From Nitrospira sp. (GTDB lineage: Bacteria > Nitrospirota > Nitrospiria > Nitrospirales > Nitrospiraceae), in NCBI GenBank assembly GCA_005116745.1, contig SWDS01000006.1:917222-981221 (forward strand): a stretch of DNA of 64,000 bases, read 5' to 3'. Below are positions 45,254 through 54,200 of the stretch, one piece after another (the first letter of the stretch is position 1; the number at the start of each line of letters is the position of its first letter). Below the pieces are notes generated by a model. That model was not told where the DNA came from. It saw only the letters and a list, made by a program, of their open reading frames with translations, and made no database searches. Both the position numbers and the translations under genes were made by a program.

Positions 45254-45721
45254 CTAGGCCTTGAGCGCTTTCAGCACCTCGTCCGCGTGACCGTCGACGC
45301 TCACCTTCCGAAAGATGGCCTTGAGCTTGCCTTCGAGATCGATAACGAACGTGCTGCGCTCGATCCCCCAATACTTTCTCCCGTACATATTCTTCTCTTT
45401 GTACACGCCGTAGGCCTTGGAGATCGCCGCATCTTCATCGCTGAGGAGGGGGAACGGCAGTCCGAATTTCTTGATGAACTTCTGGTGTGATTCCTTTCCA
45501 TCCAAACTCACTCCCACGATGGCGCCTCCCGCTCGGAGGATCTGCGACTCCACATCACGAAAATCACAGGACTCTTTCGTGCAGCCAGGGGTATCGTCTT
45601 TCGGATAGAAATAGAGGACGATTTGTTTACCCTTGAAACTCTTCAAGGTCATGGATTTCCCATGCTGGTCCGGAATTGAGAGTTCCGGTGCCTGATCCCC
45701 TACCGCGAGTTCTTTGCTCAT
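45254..45721 (-). CDS. bcp: Thioredoxin-dependent peroxiredoxin (Bcp/PrxQ)
   Basis: A 155-residue atypical two-cysteine peroxiredoxin that reduces H2O2 and organic peroxides using thioredoxin. ATG 45721 has AAAGGGATG upstream; the longer frame runs into the TPR gene. DTPGCTKESCDF carries the peroxidatic Cys47 and resolving Cys52. KFGLPFPLLSDEDAAISKAYGVY and GIERSTFVIDLEGKL are typical of Bcp. It lies 13 bases after the TPR lipoprotein gene and probably shares a transcript. A thioredoxin gene at 61432 could be a partner. Confidence 0.95.
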   Translation of the reverse strand: MSKELAVGDQAPELSIPDQHGKSMTLKSFKGKQIVLYFYPKDDTPGCTKESCDFRDVESQILRAGGAIVGVSLDGKESHQKFIKKFGLPFPLLSDEDAAISKAYGVYKEKNMYGRKYWGIERSTFVIDLEGKLKAIFRKVSVDGHADEVLKALKA

Positions 45722-45734
45722 AGATTCATCCCTT

Positions 45735-46184
45735 TCAATATCTCGGCATCCCGCCGAAGTTCGGTCGGTGGGTCCCATAGGGACGATCCTTCGTGCGGCC
45801 CTTGTTCTCAGGATTCCCGTACGCTGAAAGCGCCGGTGAGTCCCAGATGGTCTTGTCTCCAGGAGACAGGTTGGCCGCTTCCAAAAAATGCTGCCTGGCG
45901 ACTTCTGAATCGCCAAGTGCATTCAAGGCCAAGGCATAGTTGTAATGGGCCGGTCCGGATTGCGGAGCCGCTGCCATGGCTTGTTCGAAATACCGTTTGG
46001 CCTCCTCGTACTGTTTCGCCTGATACGCTTGCGTACCCTCTTCTGTCAGCGCCGTGGCCTGAGCCTTTACCTCATTTTCAAGGCCAAGCGGGACAAGCGG
46101 TTTACGTTTCTGCGAACACGCCGTTATGCCGACAAGTACCAGCACGATACCCAAGATGGCCAATTGGTGTATGGTTTTTCTCAT
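45735..46184 (-). CDS. TPR lipoprotein
   Basis: A 149-residue predicted lipoprotein starting at ATG 46184: lipobox LVLVGITAC near 14-22, then two TPR units (TALTEEGTQAYQAKQYEEAKRYFEQAMAAAPQ, GPAHYNYALALNALGDSEVARQHFLEAANLSP) and a Pro/Gly/Arg-rich tail (NKGRTKDRPYGTHRPNFGGMP). TPR lipoproteins of this size act as scaffolds in envelope assembly; the partner here is unknown. It precedes bcp by 13 bases and follows the first DUF507 gene by 19. Confidence 0.83.
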   Translation of the reverse strand: MRKTIHQLAILGIVLVLVGITACSQKRKPLVPLGLENEVKAQATALTEEGTQAYQAKQYEEAKRYFEQAMAAAPQSGPAHYNYALALNALGDSEVARQHFLEAANLSPGDKTIWDSPALSAYGNPENKGRTKDRPYGTHRPNFGGMPRY

Positions 46185-46203
46185 AGCACTGCAACCTCGG
46201 TCT

Positions 46204-46479
46204 TCAGACCCTCGTCTGTTTGCGCGTCTCTTCTTCGAACGTCTTGCGATACAAGACATCCCACTCCGTGCTTCCTTCAACAATCCCCCGAGCATACGAT
46301 GCCAACTTGGCTTTCACCCTTTGATCAATCCCCTGTTCCTGCATCAACTCAGCGGCCACCACCTGCTTAATCGCTTTTAAGACCTGCCCATCATTGCCCG
46401 TCACTTTCACTCCCGTATATGTCTTGACAGCCGTGAGAATGACATGAGCCAGATGATTCGCCTTGTCTTCGCTCAACAT
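46204..46479 (-). CDS. DUF507 protein (copy 1)
   Basis: A 91-residue protein matching the DUF507 fold: LSEDKANHLAHVILTAVKTY start, a helical middle KAIKQVVAAEL and a C-terminal STEWDVLYRKTFEEE motif where an invariant EWxxL(Y/F)xK-like signature ends the family. Function of DUF507 is unknown. A homologous gene lies about 100 bases upstream (46579-46860). It is in a minus-strand cluster with the TPR and bcp genes and is probably cotranscribed with some of them. Confidence 0.78.
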   Translation of the reverse strand: MLSEDKANHLAHVILTAVKTYTGVKVTGNDGQVLKAIKQVVAAELMQEQGIDQRVKAKLASYARGIVEGSTEWDVLYRKTFEEETRKQTRV

Positions 46480-46578
46480 ACGAAATACGAACTACGTGAA
46501 ACATGAGCAGTGCGCGGTGAAGAGGCCGGGCTAACACCCAGCTGTTCTTTCACCTTTTGCACTTCACGTTATCACGTC

Positions 46579-46860
46579 CTATAGGATGATACCTCGTTCA
46601 CGGACCAACTTCTGCTTCACCATCAGGAACATCTTTTGGTAATCCACCTGCCCTCGATCAATTTGCTCTTCATAGGCCTTCAGCAACTGTCGCACTTCCG
46701 CATTTACACAATCCTCAACAGATAACTCAGAGGTGATGGCCTGCTCTAATCCCTCGACAAATCCCTTCCGCTCTCCGATGAGTTCAATGTGGCCTTCCTC
46801 TTGGAGACGACCGGTCAGGCTCTCAGCCATGTGTCGTACACGCTCTTTGGACAGCCGCAT
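46579..46860 (-). CDS. DUF507 protein (copy 2)
   Basis: A 93-residue DUF507 protein (MRLSKERVRHMAESLTGRLQEEGHIEL ... LLKAYEEQIDRGQVDYQKMFLMVKQKLVRERGI). ATG 46860 is preferred, with GGTGAGG before it; GTG 46869 would overlap the stop of the upstream cyclophilin-like gene as GTGA and is possible. It has the same fold as the copy at 46204-46479 but only moderate identity. The last residues (MVKQKLVRERGIIL) are typical of the family. Function unknown. The two copies lie 99 bases apart and probably form one operon. Confidence 0.8.
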   Translation of the reverse strand: MRLSKERVRHMAESLTGRLQEEGHIELIGERKGFVEGLEQAITSELSVEDCVNAEVRQLLKAYEEQIDRGQVDYQKMFLMVKQKLVRERGIIL

Positions 46861-46865
46861 GGCCC

Positions 46866-47249
46866 TCACCCCGGTTCAAGATGTATTGTCGGGACTTCCA
46901 TCACCTGTCGAAGTCGGGTCGCATCCCCTATAATCGCCCCGATGATATTCACGCGATCAGCCGGGACGGGATCCGCCCCCACACTCATGGGGGTTCTTCC
47001 AAAAAAGATTGCCAGGACTTTCCCTGCTCCCCAGAAAGCGATGTCTCCGACTTTCACCTGAGTCGTCGCGGTTTCTCGATAGTCGCGGACTCCGGAAATT
47101 GGAAAGTAGAATTCTTCTCCCCACGTGGTCATGGCAGCCGTGACGGGAAGCGCAGCATAGACTTCGTCAGCCGTCTTCGTTTTTCTGAGTTCTGCCTCCA
47201 GCTGAACTCCGCCCACGGTAATACGAATTCTCTTCGCTGGCGCAGTCAT
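46866..47249 (-). CDS. Cyclophilin-like fold protein
   Basis: A 127-residue protein like the TM1367 family (COG2164): RIRITVGGVQLEAELRKTKTADEVYAALPVTAAMTTWGEEFYFPISG then GDIAFWGAGKVLAIFFGRTPMS. It has a cyclophilin-like beta-barrel but lacks the classic peptidyl-prolyl isomerase active site, so that activity should not be assumed. It may be an early gene of the DUF507 operon, since the next gene begins inside or just after its stop. Function unknown. Confidence 0.78.
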   Translation of the reverse strand: MTAPAKRIRITVGGVQLEAELRKTKTADEVYAALPVTAAMTTWGEEFYFPISGVRDYRETATTQVKVGDIAFWGAGKVLAIFFGRTPMSVGADPVPADRVNIIGAIIGDATRLRQVMEVPTIHLEPG

Positions 47250-47345
47250 ACGATCAATGGCTCCACCCGTTCTTTCACTGCATTCTTCGTGATACTGAGA
47301 ACTCTAGCTTGTCTCCTATACGAAATCAAGGCTACAATCCACGGG

Positions 47346-48137
47346 ATGCTGACCTCTAGCTTCATCTTTCTCCCCGGTGTCGGACCAGTCACGGAAAGGC
47401 GTTGGTGGCAAGAGGGCCTGCTCGATTGGCAAAGTTTCCTGGATCGTCCGTCCGTAGCCGGTCTCTCCGAGCAGCGCAAGACCTGGTACGATGAAGAGCT
47501 TCGAGAGGCGCAATCGCTGACAGAAATGGGACAGATTCATTTGTTTGGCTCACGCCTTCCACGGCGAGAACATTGGCGACTCTACAAAGCCTGCCGACCT
47601 CGGACAAGCTTTCTCGACATCGAAACAACCGGCGCATCGCCGGAATCAGGAGAGGTGACTGTCGTTGGGCTTCATCACGGAGGAAACACGACAAGCTTGG
47701 TTCGTGGCGAAACTCTGACGACCGAGCGGTTGCAGACGGAGCTTGATCACTGTGACCTCCTTGTGACATTTTTCGGATCCGTCTTTGATGTCCCCTATCT
47801 CCGTGCTAAGTTTCCTGATCTCCGGTTTCCCACACTGCACTTCGACCTCTGTTTTGCCGCCCGTCGGCTTGCGTTACGTGGAGGACTGAAACACATCGAA
47901 CAAGAACTGGGCATCGAGCGCAACCGGACCATCAGCGGTCTCGACGGATTGGATGCGGTCCGCCTATGGTTCCTGTGGCGAGGAGGGGACATGATCGCTC
48001 GTGATACGCTCTTGACCTACAATCGGGCGGATACCGAAAACCTCGTACTCCTTGCCGATCGCTTCTATGAGGACATGATGTCACGGTTTGGCCCTTCCTC
48101 ATTGTCGATCACCCTTCAACCGGCCTATTCCCAATGA
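47346..48137 (+). CDS. RNase H-like exonuclease (YprB type)
   Basis: A 263-residue 3'-5' exonuclease-like protein. Start ATG 47346 follows an upstream frame with shadow composition. The YprB-type N-terminus (HLFGSRLPRREHWRLYKACRPRTSFLDIETTGAS) carries the first acidic motif DIETTG; DVPYLRAKFPDL and NRADTENLVLLADRFYE supply further conserved acidic residues of the RNase H fold. It probably trims RNA or DNA 3' ends. Its stop overlaps the phosphatase start by 4 bases (ATGA), implying coupled translation. It has no signal peptide. Confidence 0.82.
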   Translation: MLTSSFIFLPGVGPVTERRWWQEGLLDWQSFLDRPSVAGLSEQRKTWYDEELREAQSLTEMGQIHLFGSRLPRREHWRLYKACRPRTSFLDIETTGASPESGEVTVVGLHHGGNTTSLVRGETLTTERLQTELDHCDLLVTFFGSVFDVPYLRAKFPDLRFPTLHFDLCFAARRLALRGGLKHIEQELGIERNRTISGLDGLDAVRLWFLWRGGDMIARDTLLTYNRADTENLVLLADRFYEDMMSRFGPSSLSITLQPAYSQ

Positions 48138-48889
48138 GCAGCTGGATCGGCGTCGGTCGGAGCGAGATCGGACACGTGCGCACCCTGAACCAGGATGCGT
48201 TCGCCGTCCTCGATGAGGTGGGTGTCTGGGCCGTCGCGGATGGAATGGGTGGTCATGTTGGCGGCGAAGTCGCCGCTCAAACGGCCATTGCAACCGTACA
48301 AGCCGAAGCACGAACAACAAGCACTCTGCTTTATAACGATCAAGCATCCGCTGTGGAGGTGTTAACAGACCTAATCAGCCAAGCGCATGACGCGATTCTC
48401 AATCAGGTTCGATCAAAATCCAAGCTGAAAGGGATGGGCACGACCATCGTGCTACTGGCGATCGTCTCCGGCCCCGCCCCGCTTGCCTATCTCGCCCATG
48501 TCGGCGACAGTCGTGCCTATCGGTTTCGATCCGGCACGTTGACCCCTCTAACCAAAGACCATACGTTGATCGAAAAATACCTGGAACGCGGTATCCTCAC
48601 GGTAGAAACGGCGAAGACTCATCCAGAACGACATGTGTTAACACGTGCCTTGGGGGTCGGCTCGACGATGAAACCTACCGTCACGGCCCTTCCCCTACTC
48701 CCTGAGGACCTGGTCCTGCTTTGCTCGGATGGGCTGACCAAGATGTTAGAGGACGAAGAGATCCGTACCGTGGTCGCTGCGGGCGAGCTCGACCCAACTC
48801 ATGTCTGCAACCGCCTCGTCACCGCAGCACTCGATCGGGGAGGTGAAGATAACGTCACTGTGGTAGTGGTCGCGCCTCATTACTCCTGA
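48134..48889 (+). CDS. PP2C-type Ser/Thr protein phosphatase
   Basis: A 251-residue cytoplasmic phosphatase with the metal-binding and catalytic motifs of bacterial PP2C (PppA/Stp1-like): RTLNQDAF (Asp21), VADGMGGH (Asp36), HVGDSRAYRF, and CSDGLTKML plus RGGEDNVTVVV at the C-terminus. It dephosphorylates Ser/Thr residues on proteins using Mn2+ or Mg2+. ATG 48134 overlaps the exonuclease stop. No Hanks-type kinase gene is adjacent, so its kinase partner lies elsewhere. Confidence 0.93.
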   Translation: MSSWIGVGRSEIGHVRTLNQDAFAVLDEVGVWAVADGMGGHVGGEVAAQTAIATVQAEARTTSTLLYNDQASAVEVLTDLISQAHDAILNQVRSKSKLKGMGTTIVLLAIVSGPAPLAYLAHVGDSRAYRFRSGTLTPLTKDHTLIEKYLERGILTVETAKTHPERHVLTRALGVGSTMKPTVTALPLLPEDLVLLCSDGLTKMLEDEEIRTVVAAGELDPTHVCNRLVTAALDRGGEDNVTVVVVAPHYS

Positions 48890-48967
48890 CTCTACTTCGT
48901 TATTGACAAGGCTCACCAGCCCGTGTAGTTTTTCTCGACATCTCACCCATTACTTGTACGGAGTCCT

Positions 48968-49846
48968 ATGATAATTCGATCGAGGTCTGCAGTGTGCTGG
49001 AGTCTCCTCCTCGCTGCAGGTATGGCTACGACTGCACTGGCAGCCGAACCTTCTGACCCGGAGTCGACCATTCGCCAACTGGTTCGCGCAAACGCTGAGA
49101 AGGACTTGCCAACCCTTTCCCGCTTGATGGCCCACGATGCCGACATCGTGAGTTATACCGTAGGTGGCCGCAAGTATGTCGGCTGGCCGGAGTTCGAACG
49201 GGAAATGCGCGAGGAGTTTGCCAACACGCAGAAAATAGAAACCCCCATTACGGAACTCAAGGTCTGGACGAAAGGCGATCTCGCCTGGTTTACCATGGAG
49301 ATGGATTACACTCGCTATACCGGCGAGGGGTCTGCTGTGAAACGGATGGTTCTTCCCCTCCGTGAGACCGGCGTCCTGGAACGTCGTGCCGGGCGTTGGC
49401 AATTGCTGTCCTGGCACGAGTCCTTCCGATCCGCTCAGCCTGGAGGCCCACTTGCGTCGCCGTCAGCGGCAGCAGGCTCACAAAAGCTCGTCAGCACGAC
49501 GGCTGCTGCCTTGCCTGATGTGAGCGGGGAATGGGATATCCTCGAAGTCGAGGATGATAAACGCTACAAAGCGACGTTAGACAAGAATGGGAACGGACCC
49601 TACACACAACAGGGTGGACGGTTCGTCACAACAAAAATTGAGAACCGACTGTGGCACGGCACCTGGCACCAACCCGGCAACGACCGCGAAGGCGGGTTTG
49701 AGGTTCTGCTTTCAGAAGACGGCACACAAGCCAAAGGAATCTGGTGGTACACACGAGTCGACACGAGAAAGAATATACCGCCAAAGGAACACGGTGGCAC
49801 ATACCACTGGAAAAAGGCAACATCATCGCCGGCCAGCGCCCAATGA
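48968..49846 (+). CDS. Exported SnoaL-like protein with C-terminal beta domain
   Basis: A 292-residue exported protein. Signal peptide: SAVCWSLLLAAGMATTALAAE. Residues about 30-160 resemble a DUF4440/SnoaL-like NTF2 fold (TIRQLVRANAEKDLPTLSRLMAHDADIVSY, then WTKGDLAWFTMEMDYTRY). A Ser/Ala-rich linker leads to a beta-rich C-terminal domain at about 180-290 of unknown kind (WDILEVEDDKRYKATLDKNGN, GIWWYTRVDTRK). It may bind a ligand in the periplasm. It is followed by another exported protein at 80 bases. Confidence 0.7.
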   Translation: MIIRSRSAVCWSLLLAAGMATTALAAEPSDPESTIRQLVRANAEKDLPTLSRLMAHDADIVSYTVGGRKYVGWPEFEREMREEFANTQKIETPITELKVWTKGDLAWFTMEMDYTRYTGEGSAVKRMVLPLRETGVLERRAGRWQLLSWHESFRSAQPGGPLASPSAAAGSQKLVSTTAAALPDVSGEWDILEVEDDKRYKATLDKNGNGPYTQQGGRFVTTKIENRLWHGTWHQPGNDREGGFEVLLSEDGTQAKGIWWYTRVDTRKNIPPKEHGGTYHWKKATSSPASAQ

Positions 49847-49926
49847 GCCCGTTTATTTTCTCTGAGCCATACCAAGACATCGGAGTCCGGTTTATCATCA
49901 CCGCTTCACTTCCTCTGGGAGGTCTT

Positions 49927-50931
49927 ATGCGCAGGTCCCTCGTTCTTTTTATCTCTCTCTTCTTCATGATCTCATCAGCCTACGCTGATGGGGGCCATGA
50001 GCATCACGCCATTCCCACCCTCAAAAAGCAGGTGGGCTCAAAGATTACCTACGGGGAAAACACGGCGACCCTGACCTTTGGCCCCATCGATCTTCCTACA
50101 GGCCACGGCGAAGGCGATATGGGCGATTCCATGCCGCGATTCAACTTCCAGTTGCCCGAAGACAAGTATTTGATCGGATTCAAGTCGGCTCTTTCTACAG
50201 TCGATGGGAAAGAATTGCCGAGAAACTATCTGCACCATATTTTGATGATCAACAACACCAAGCCTAGCGTGTCCTGCCCTGGTGAGCCGCTCTTCTACGG
50301 TGGAGCTGGACTCGAAATGTCGGAGACACAATTCCCTGATGGATACGGCGTCCAACTTTCGGCAACCGATAAGCTCATGACGGTGGTCGCGTTCTATCAC
50401 GGCGCCCCAGTCACCAAGGACGTCATCGCAACGTTTACGATGTATTTCGCCCCGAAGGCCAAACCGGTCAAAGCAATGGATGTCTATCAAGTTGGCGTCA
50501 ACATCGTCTGTTTTACCAAGTTCGGTGATCGCCCTGCCGATCAGACAGACGAAGGAATTGAAATCGGTCCGGGTGTCCAAGTCCGCACGGCTCCACTGAA
50601 GTTCAGCATGGACGGCTGCGTCAAATACGCGTATCCGCACGGCCACGATGAATTGCTCCTGATCGCTTTGGAAAATAAGACCAAGAAACAGACCCTTCTC
50701 CGGACTATTCCGGATGCCGAGCGCGATGGAACACTTCGGGAATTCCTACCCCATCAAGTCTATAAAGACGGCCAGGGATTCCCCATCTCCAAAGACGAGG
50801 ACTATGAGATGGTGATGGTCTACCACCATGCTCTAGAAAAAACTGAAGCCCAACATGGGATGGGCAATTATCTGCTGTATATGACGCCAGGTGCCTGCTC
50901 GGAAAAGGGCAAGACTGCCGCGGCGCATTGA
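49927..50931 (+). CDS. Exported protein with possible PHM-like copper domain
   Basis: A 334-residue exported protein from ATG 49927 (GGGAGG upstream; the longer frame overlaps the previous gene). It has a signal peptide (LFISLFFMISSAYA) and a His-rich start (GGHEHHA). Segments LHHILMINN, CPGEPLFYGGAGLEM, FPDGYGVQLSATDKLMTVVAFYHG and VVFTMYFAPKA-like strands resemble the jelly-roll of copper type II ascorbate-dependent monooxygenases, including the LHH histidines. A second half (YAYPHGHDELLLIAL) repeats a similar pattern. Copper-binding is plausible but unproven. A strong stem-loop follows the stop. Confidence 0.6.
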   Translation: MRRSLVLFISLFFMISSAYADGGHEHHAIPTLKKQVGSKITYGENTATLTFGPIDLPTGHGEGDMGDSMPRFNFQLPEDKYLIGFKSALSTVDGKELPRNYLHHILMINNTKPSVSCPGEPLFYGGAGLEMSETQFPDGYGVQLSATDKLMTVVAFYHGAPVTKDVIATFTMYFAPKAKPVKAMDVYQVGVNIVCFTKFGDRPADQTDEGIEIGPGVQVRTAPLKFSMDGCVKYAYPHGHDELLLIALENKTKKQTLLRTIPDAERDGTLREFLPHQVYKDGQGFPISKDEDYEMVMVYHHALEKTEAQHGMGNYLLYMTPGACSEKGKTAAAH

Positions 50932-51231
50932 TCTCCCCTTGCAGGCCTGCCGACAAGAACATTCGGCAGGCCTGCAAGCGGTCCGCAGTTTCCCTACCGT
51001 CCAAAATTGTCCATTCAAACAGCCCGTAACCACCCTTCCCCTACGAAAGAACCGGCCACCAGCCTGGGTTTCTCGTCACCACTTGTGATATCACAATCAC
51101 TCTGTCTGTACTAACGTAGCAAGCAGTATTTTGTAGCTGAGTTGCTTGATTGGCACGCGGCAGCAACATGCAGCAGCCCCGTTGGATGACCTCCCTGACC
51201 GCAGACTTGCCCACAAACACAGGAATCGGCC
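50932..51231. other. Intergenic region before the 1403-residue gene
   Basis: A 300-base gap. It holds the 16-bp hairpin at 50938-50978 and then the leader of the large signalling gene. I see no further ORF and no clear promoter motif. The stretch before ATG 51232 has only a weak purine-rich ribosome site. Confidence 0.45.
50938..50978 (+). terminator. Strong hairpin terminator after the PHM-like gene
   Basis: A perfect 16-bp stem, 50938-50953 with 50963-50978, with a 9-base loop. It starts 6 bases after the stop codon. No T-run follows, so it may be a terminator of the long-stem type or one acting in both directions. Confidence 0.7.
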
Positions 51232-54200
51232 ATGCCGCAGAGTGAGCCTGTTACCATCCTCCTCGTCAATGCGATCGCCGAGGAAATCAAACTGGCCACG
51301 CGCACCCTCAGAAGATTCTTCCCAAACTGCCGCGTCGACGCAGTCTACACCGTGGAGGAAGCGCTTCAGTGGGGACCTCGGGCATCATGGCAGCTCATCG
51401 TAATCGATGAGGATGTGATCGCCCAGCACGTTGGGCCCATTTTCTCGGAACTGAAGCGGCTTGTTCCCTATACCACGCTCGTGCTGCAAACGGATCATAG
51501 CGACTCTACCACCGCCTTGAATGCGCTTCAGTCGGGTGCAGATATTATCCTCTACAAGAAATCACCAGGTTTTCTCGAGGAACTGGTCTTGTCCATAAGA
51601 GGTGCGCTCGAAACACGTGCCATCCGCATGACGCTCAAACAGACACAGGAACGTCACGACCGTCTCATCGATATCCTCAGCGATGGATTATACGAACTCG
51701 ATGTGGATGGACGATTCGTATCTCTAAGCCCGCTCGTCACCGACATGCTGGGCTACAGGCAGGACGAGTTACTCGGCATTCTCTACACCGCCGTCGTACC
51801 GTCTGATCAACAAGCTCTCGCGCATCATCGTTTCAATGACCGTAGAACAGGGCCGCGAGCAGCCCAGCGCATGGAAATCGACCTCCTCCGCAAGACCTCC
51901 GCTGACACACCAGCCCACACCCGAGTCAGAGCCGAGATCAGCGCGAGGGGACTGTACGATGTGAATCACCGGTATCTTGGAACGCTGGGTCTGATGCGCG
52001 ATATCTCACAACACCACCGGCAGACCAAGACCATCCACCAGCTTGAGCATCAACTTCGTGAGTCCGATCAACTTCTCGCTATTGCACTGCGCGTGTCAAC
52101 CTTATCAAAAACTCTGCATGCCCCCCACCGTGCGATTCAAGCCCAATCTCAACTCCTGCTCAAAACCATCCGTGATGCGCATCTGATAGAACAAGTCGAT
52201 TCGCTTGCGACGTACGCTGCTGAAGCCATTCATCTAGGAAGCGAACTCATCCAGACCGCGACGGACATCGTTATCCGCCGAGACACCATCAACGACATCA
52301 TCGAAGCCGTCCTGACCTCCGCTCAACCTCCCCTCACAAACACCGATTGGATTGAACGGGCATATGGACAGAATCTTCCGCCTTACGCCGGAAGCCTCGA
52401 CTCCATAGTGGATCTCGTGGGCATGCTCCTCTCACATGCCCACCGCTATATGGCGGCTATGGGAAACCCACATCGACTACGAGTCAGTACCAGGATCAGC
52501 CCATCCGGATCCCCTATAGATCAAGAAACAGACCCGATTCGACAAGCGACGGCCACCGAATTCGAAATTCACATCCAAGAAACTGACATCATGGTTGAGG
52601 TTGAGGAACCGACCCTGCAAGCAACAACCGGTGATCTCTTTGCGGCCTATGCAGTAATCAGACAGCTCGGAGGCCGTTTGGATTTTCAGGCCCCGATCAA
52701 CGGTTTCTTGTCGATCAAGGTGTGGATTCCGGTGGAACCACCTCCCTTACTGGACAGTCCCACTGTCCCTGTACCCTCCGTGTTTTCTTCGGCAGGCGGC
52801 GCAGTCGAACGGAATGTCGAGGCGATTTTTCAGACTGCAGCACACACCTTGCCGCCCACACCCCTCTCCTTCACCCAATCAACGAAGCCTTTGCCTGAGC
52901 GCCGCAAATACATTCGGACGGTCGTCACCCTGCCAGCACGCGTTACCATTGGTAATAGGCTACATGAAGGTATCATGGTCGATCTGAGCCCAAGCGGAGC
53001 CTCGTTGGAGGTCAACGGTGCACTTCCATCATTCGAGCAACAGCCCGTCTACCTGCTCCTGAAAACAGTCGTGAGCATGGTGGAACTAGATGCCACCGCG
53101 TATAACCGAGGAGCCCCACCCAGACAAGCCGGCATCGAGCGGCAAGCGTCCCGTCTTGCACTCGAGTTCAAGGCAGTCGATGAGAACCACCGAAAGATCC
53201 TCGCGTCGTTTATTGACGCAGCGCATGTACGCGCACTGACCATAACGGTCGAAGCTCAGCTGCCATCAATGGATAGGGCTGGTGACCTTGCAGCACCCTT
53301 TACCGTGACGGGACTACCAGGCACGGAAGCTCGTGAGACCGTGAGAGTTCAAGTCGCGCTGCGGGTCCACATTGAAACTTCTAACGTTGCAGCCGGACGT
53401 CTGTTGGGCCTCGTCACCAACTTTAGCAGAGGTGGTGTATGCCTGCTCACAGAGCCGTTCCTGAAAATGACTGACGAGGTAGTTGCACTTCACTTTCCTT
53501 CGATCAGCACTCGTACTCAACCAACGCAACAGAAGCCAGAAACACCAGACGCGATTCTGATCGGCCGCATTGTCCATCTGGCGCCTGATGCGACCGCTCC
53601 ATCCGAGCTAACACCAGGTCTATCACAGCCGAGACAGCGCATCGGCATCCGTTTTTCCCAACTGACGCCGTTTGCAGAACGGGAAATCAACCGCGTGATT
53701 GCACAACACATCGGCTCTTCCCTAGACGTTGCCAATCTGGACAGCCAACCAGTGATCGTCAGCGACAGATGGGAATGCCGGAATACACACGGTCAAGCTA
53801 TTGCAGTGACGGCCGACCATGCTCGCCATCACATATCACCCGACACCCCGATCGTGATCGTGATTCCGGGATTCGGATCGACCCAAACTGATTACGTCCC
53901 ACTCTCGTTTCACCTCGCTGCCAACTATCTGCGCGTGCTTCGCTATGACCACTCGAACCATGTCGGCCACAGCGAGGGCAGTGTCCTACACATCACTCTA
54001 AGCAGCTTACAGACTGATCTCCAGAGCGTTCTGGACCTTGTCCACACCACATGGCCCGCCGCTCCAGTCACGCTCCTCGCCGAGGATATTACTGCGCGAG
54101 TGGCAATCAAAGTTACGGCACAAAGCACAGCGGCTGATCGGCTTTTCTTGTTGAATCCTGTCCTCGATCTAGAAACCGCTCTGTCTACCATCACTGGCAC

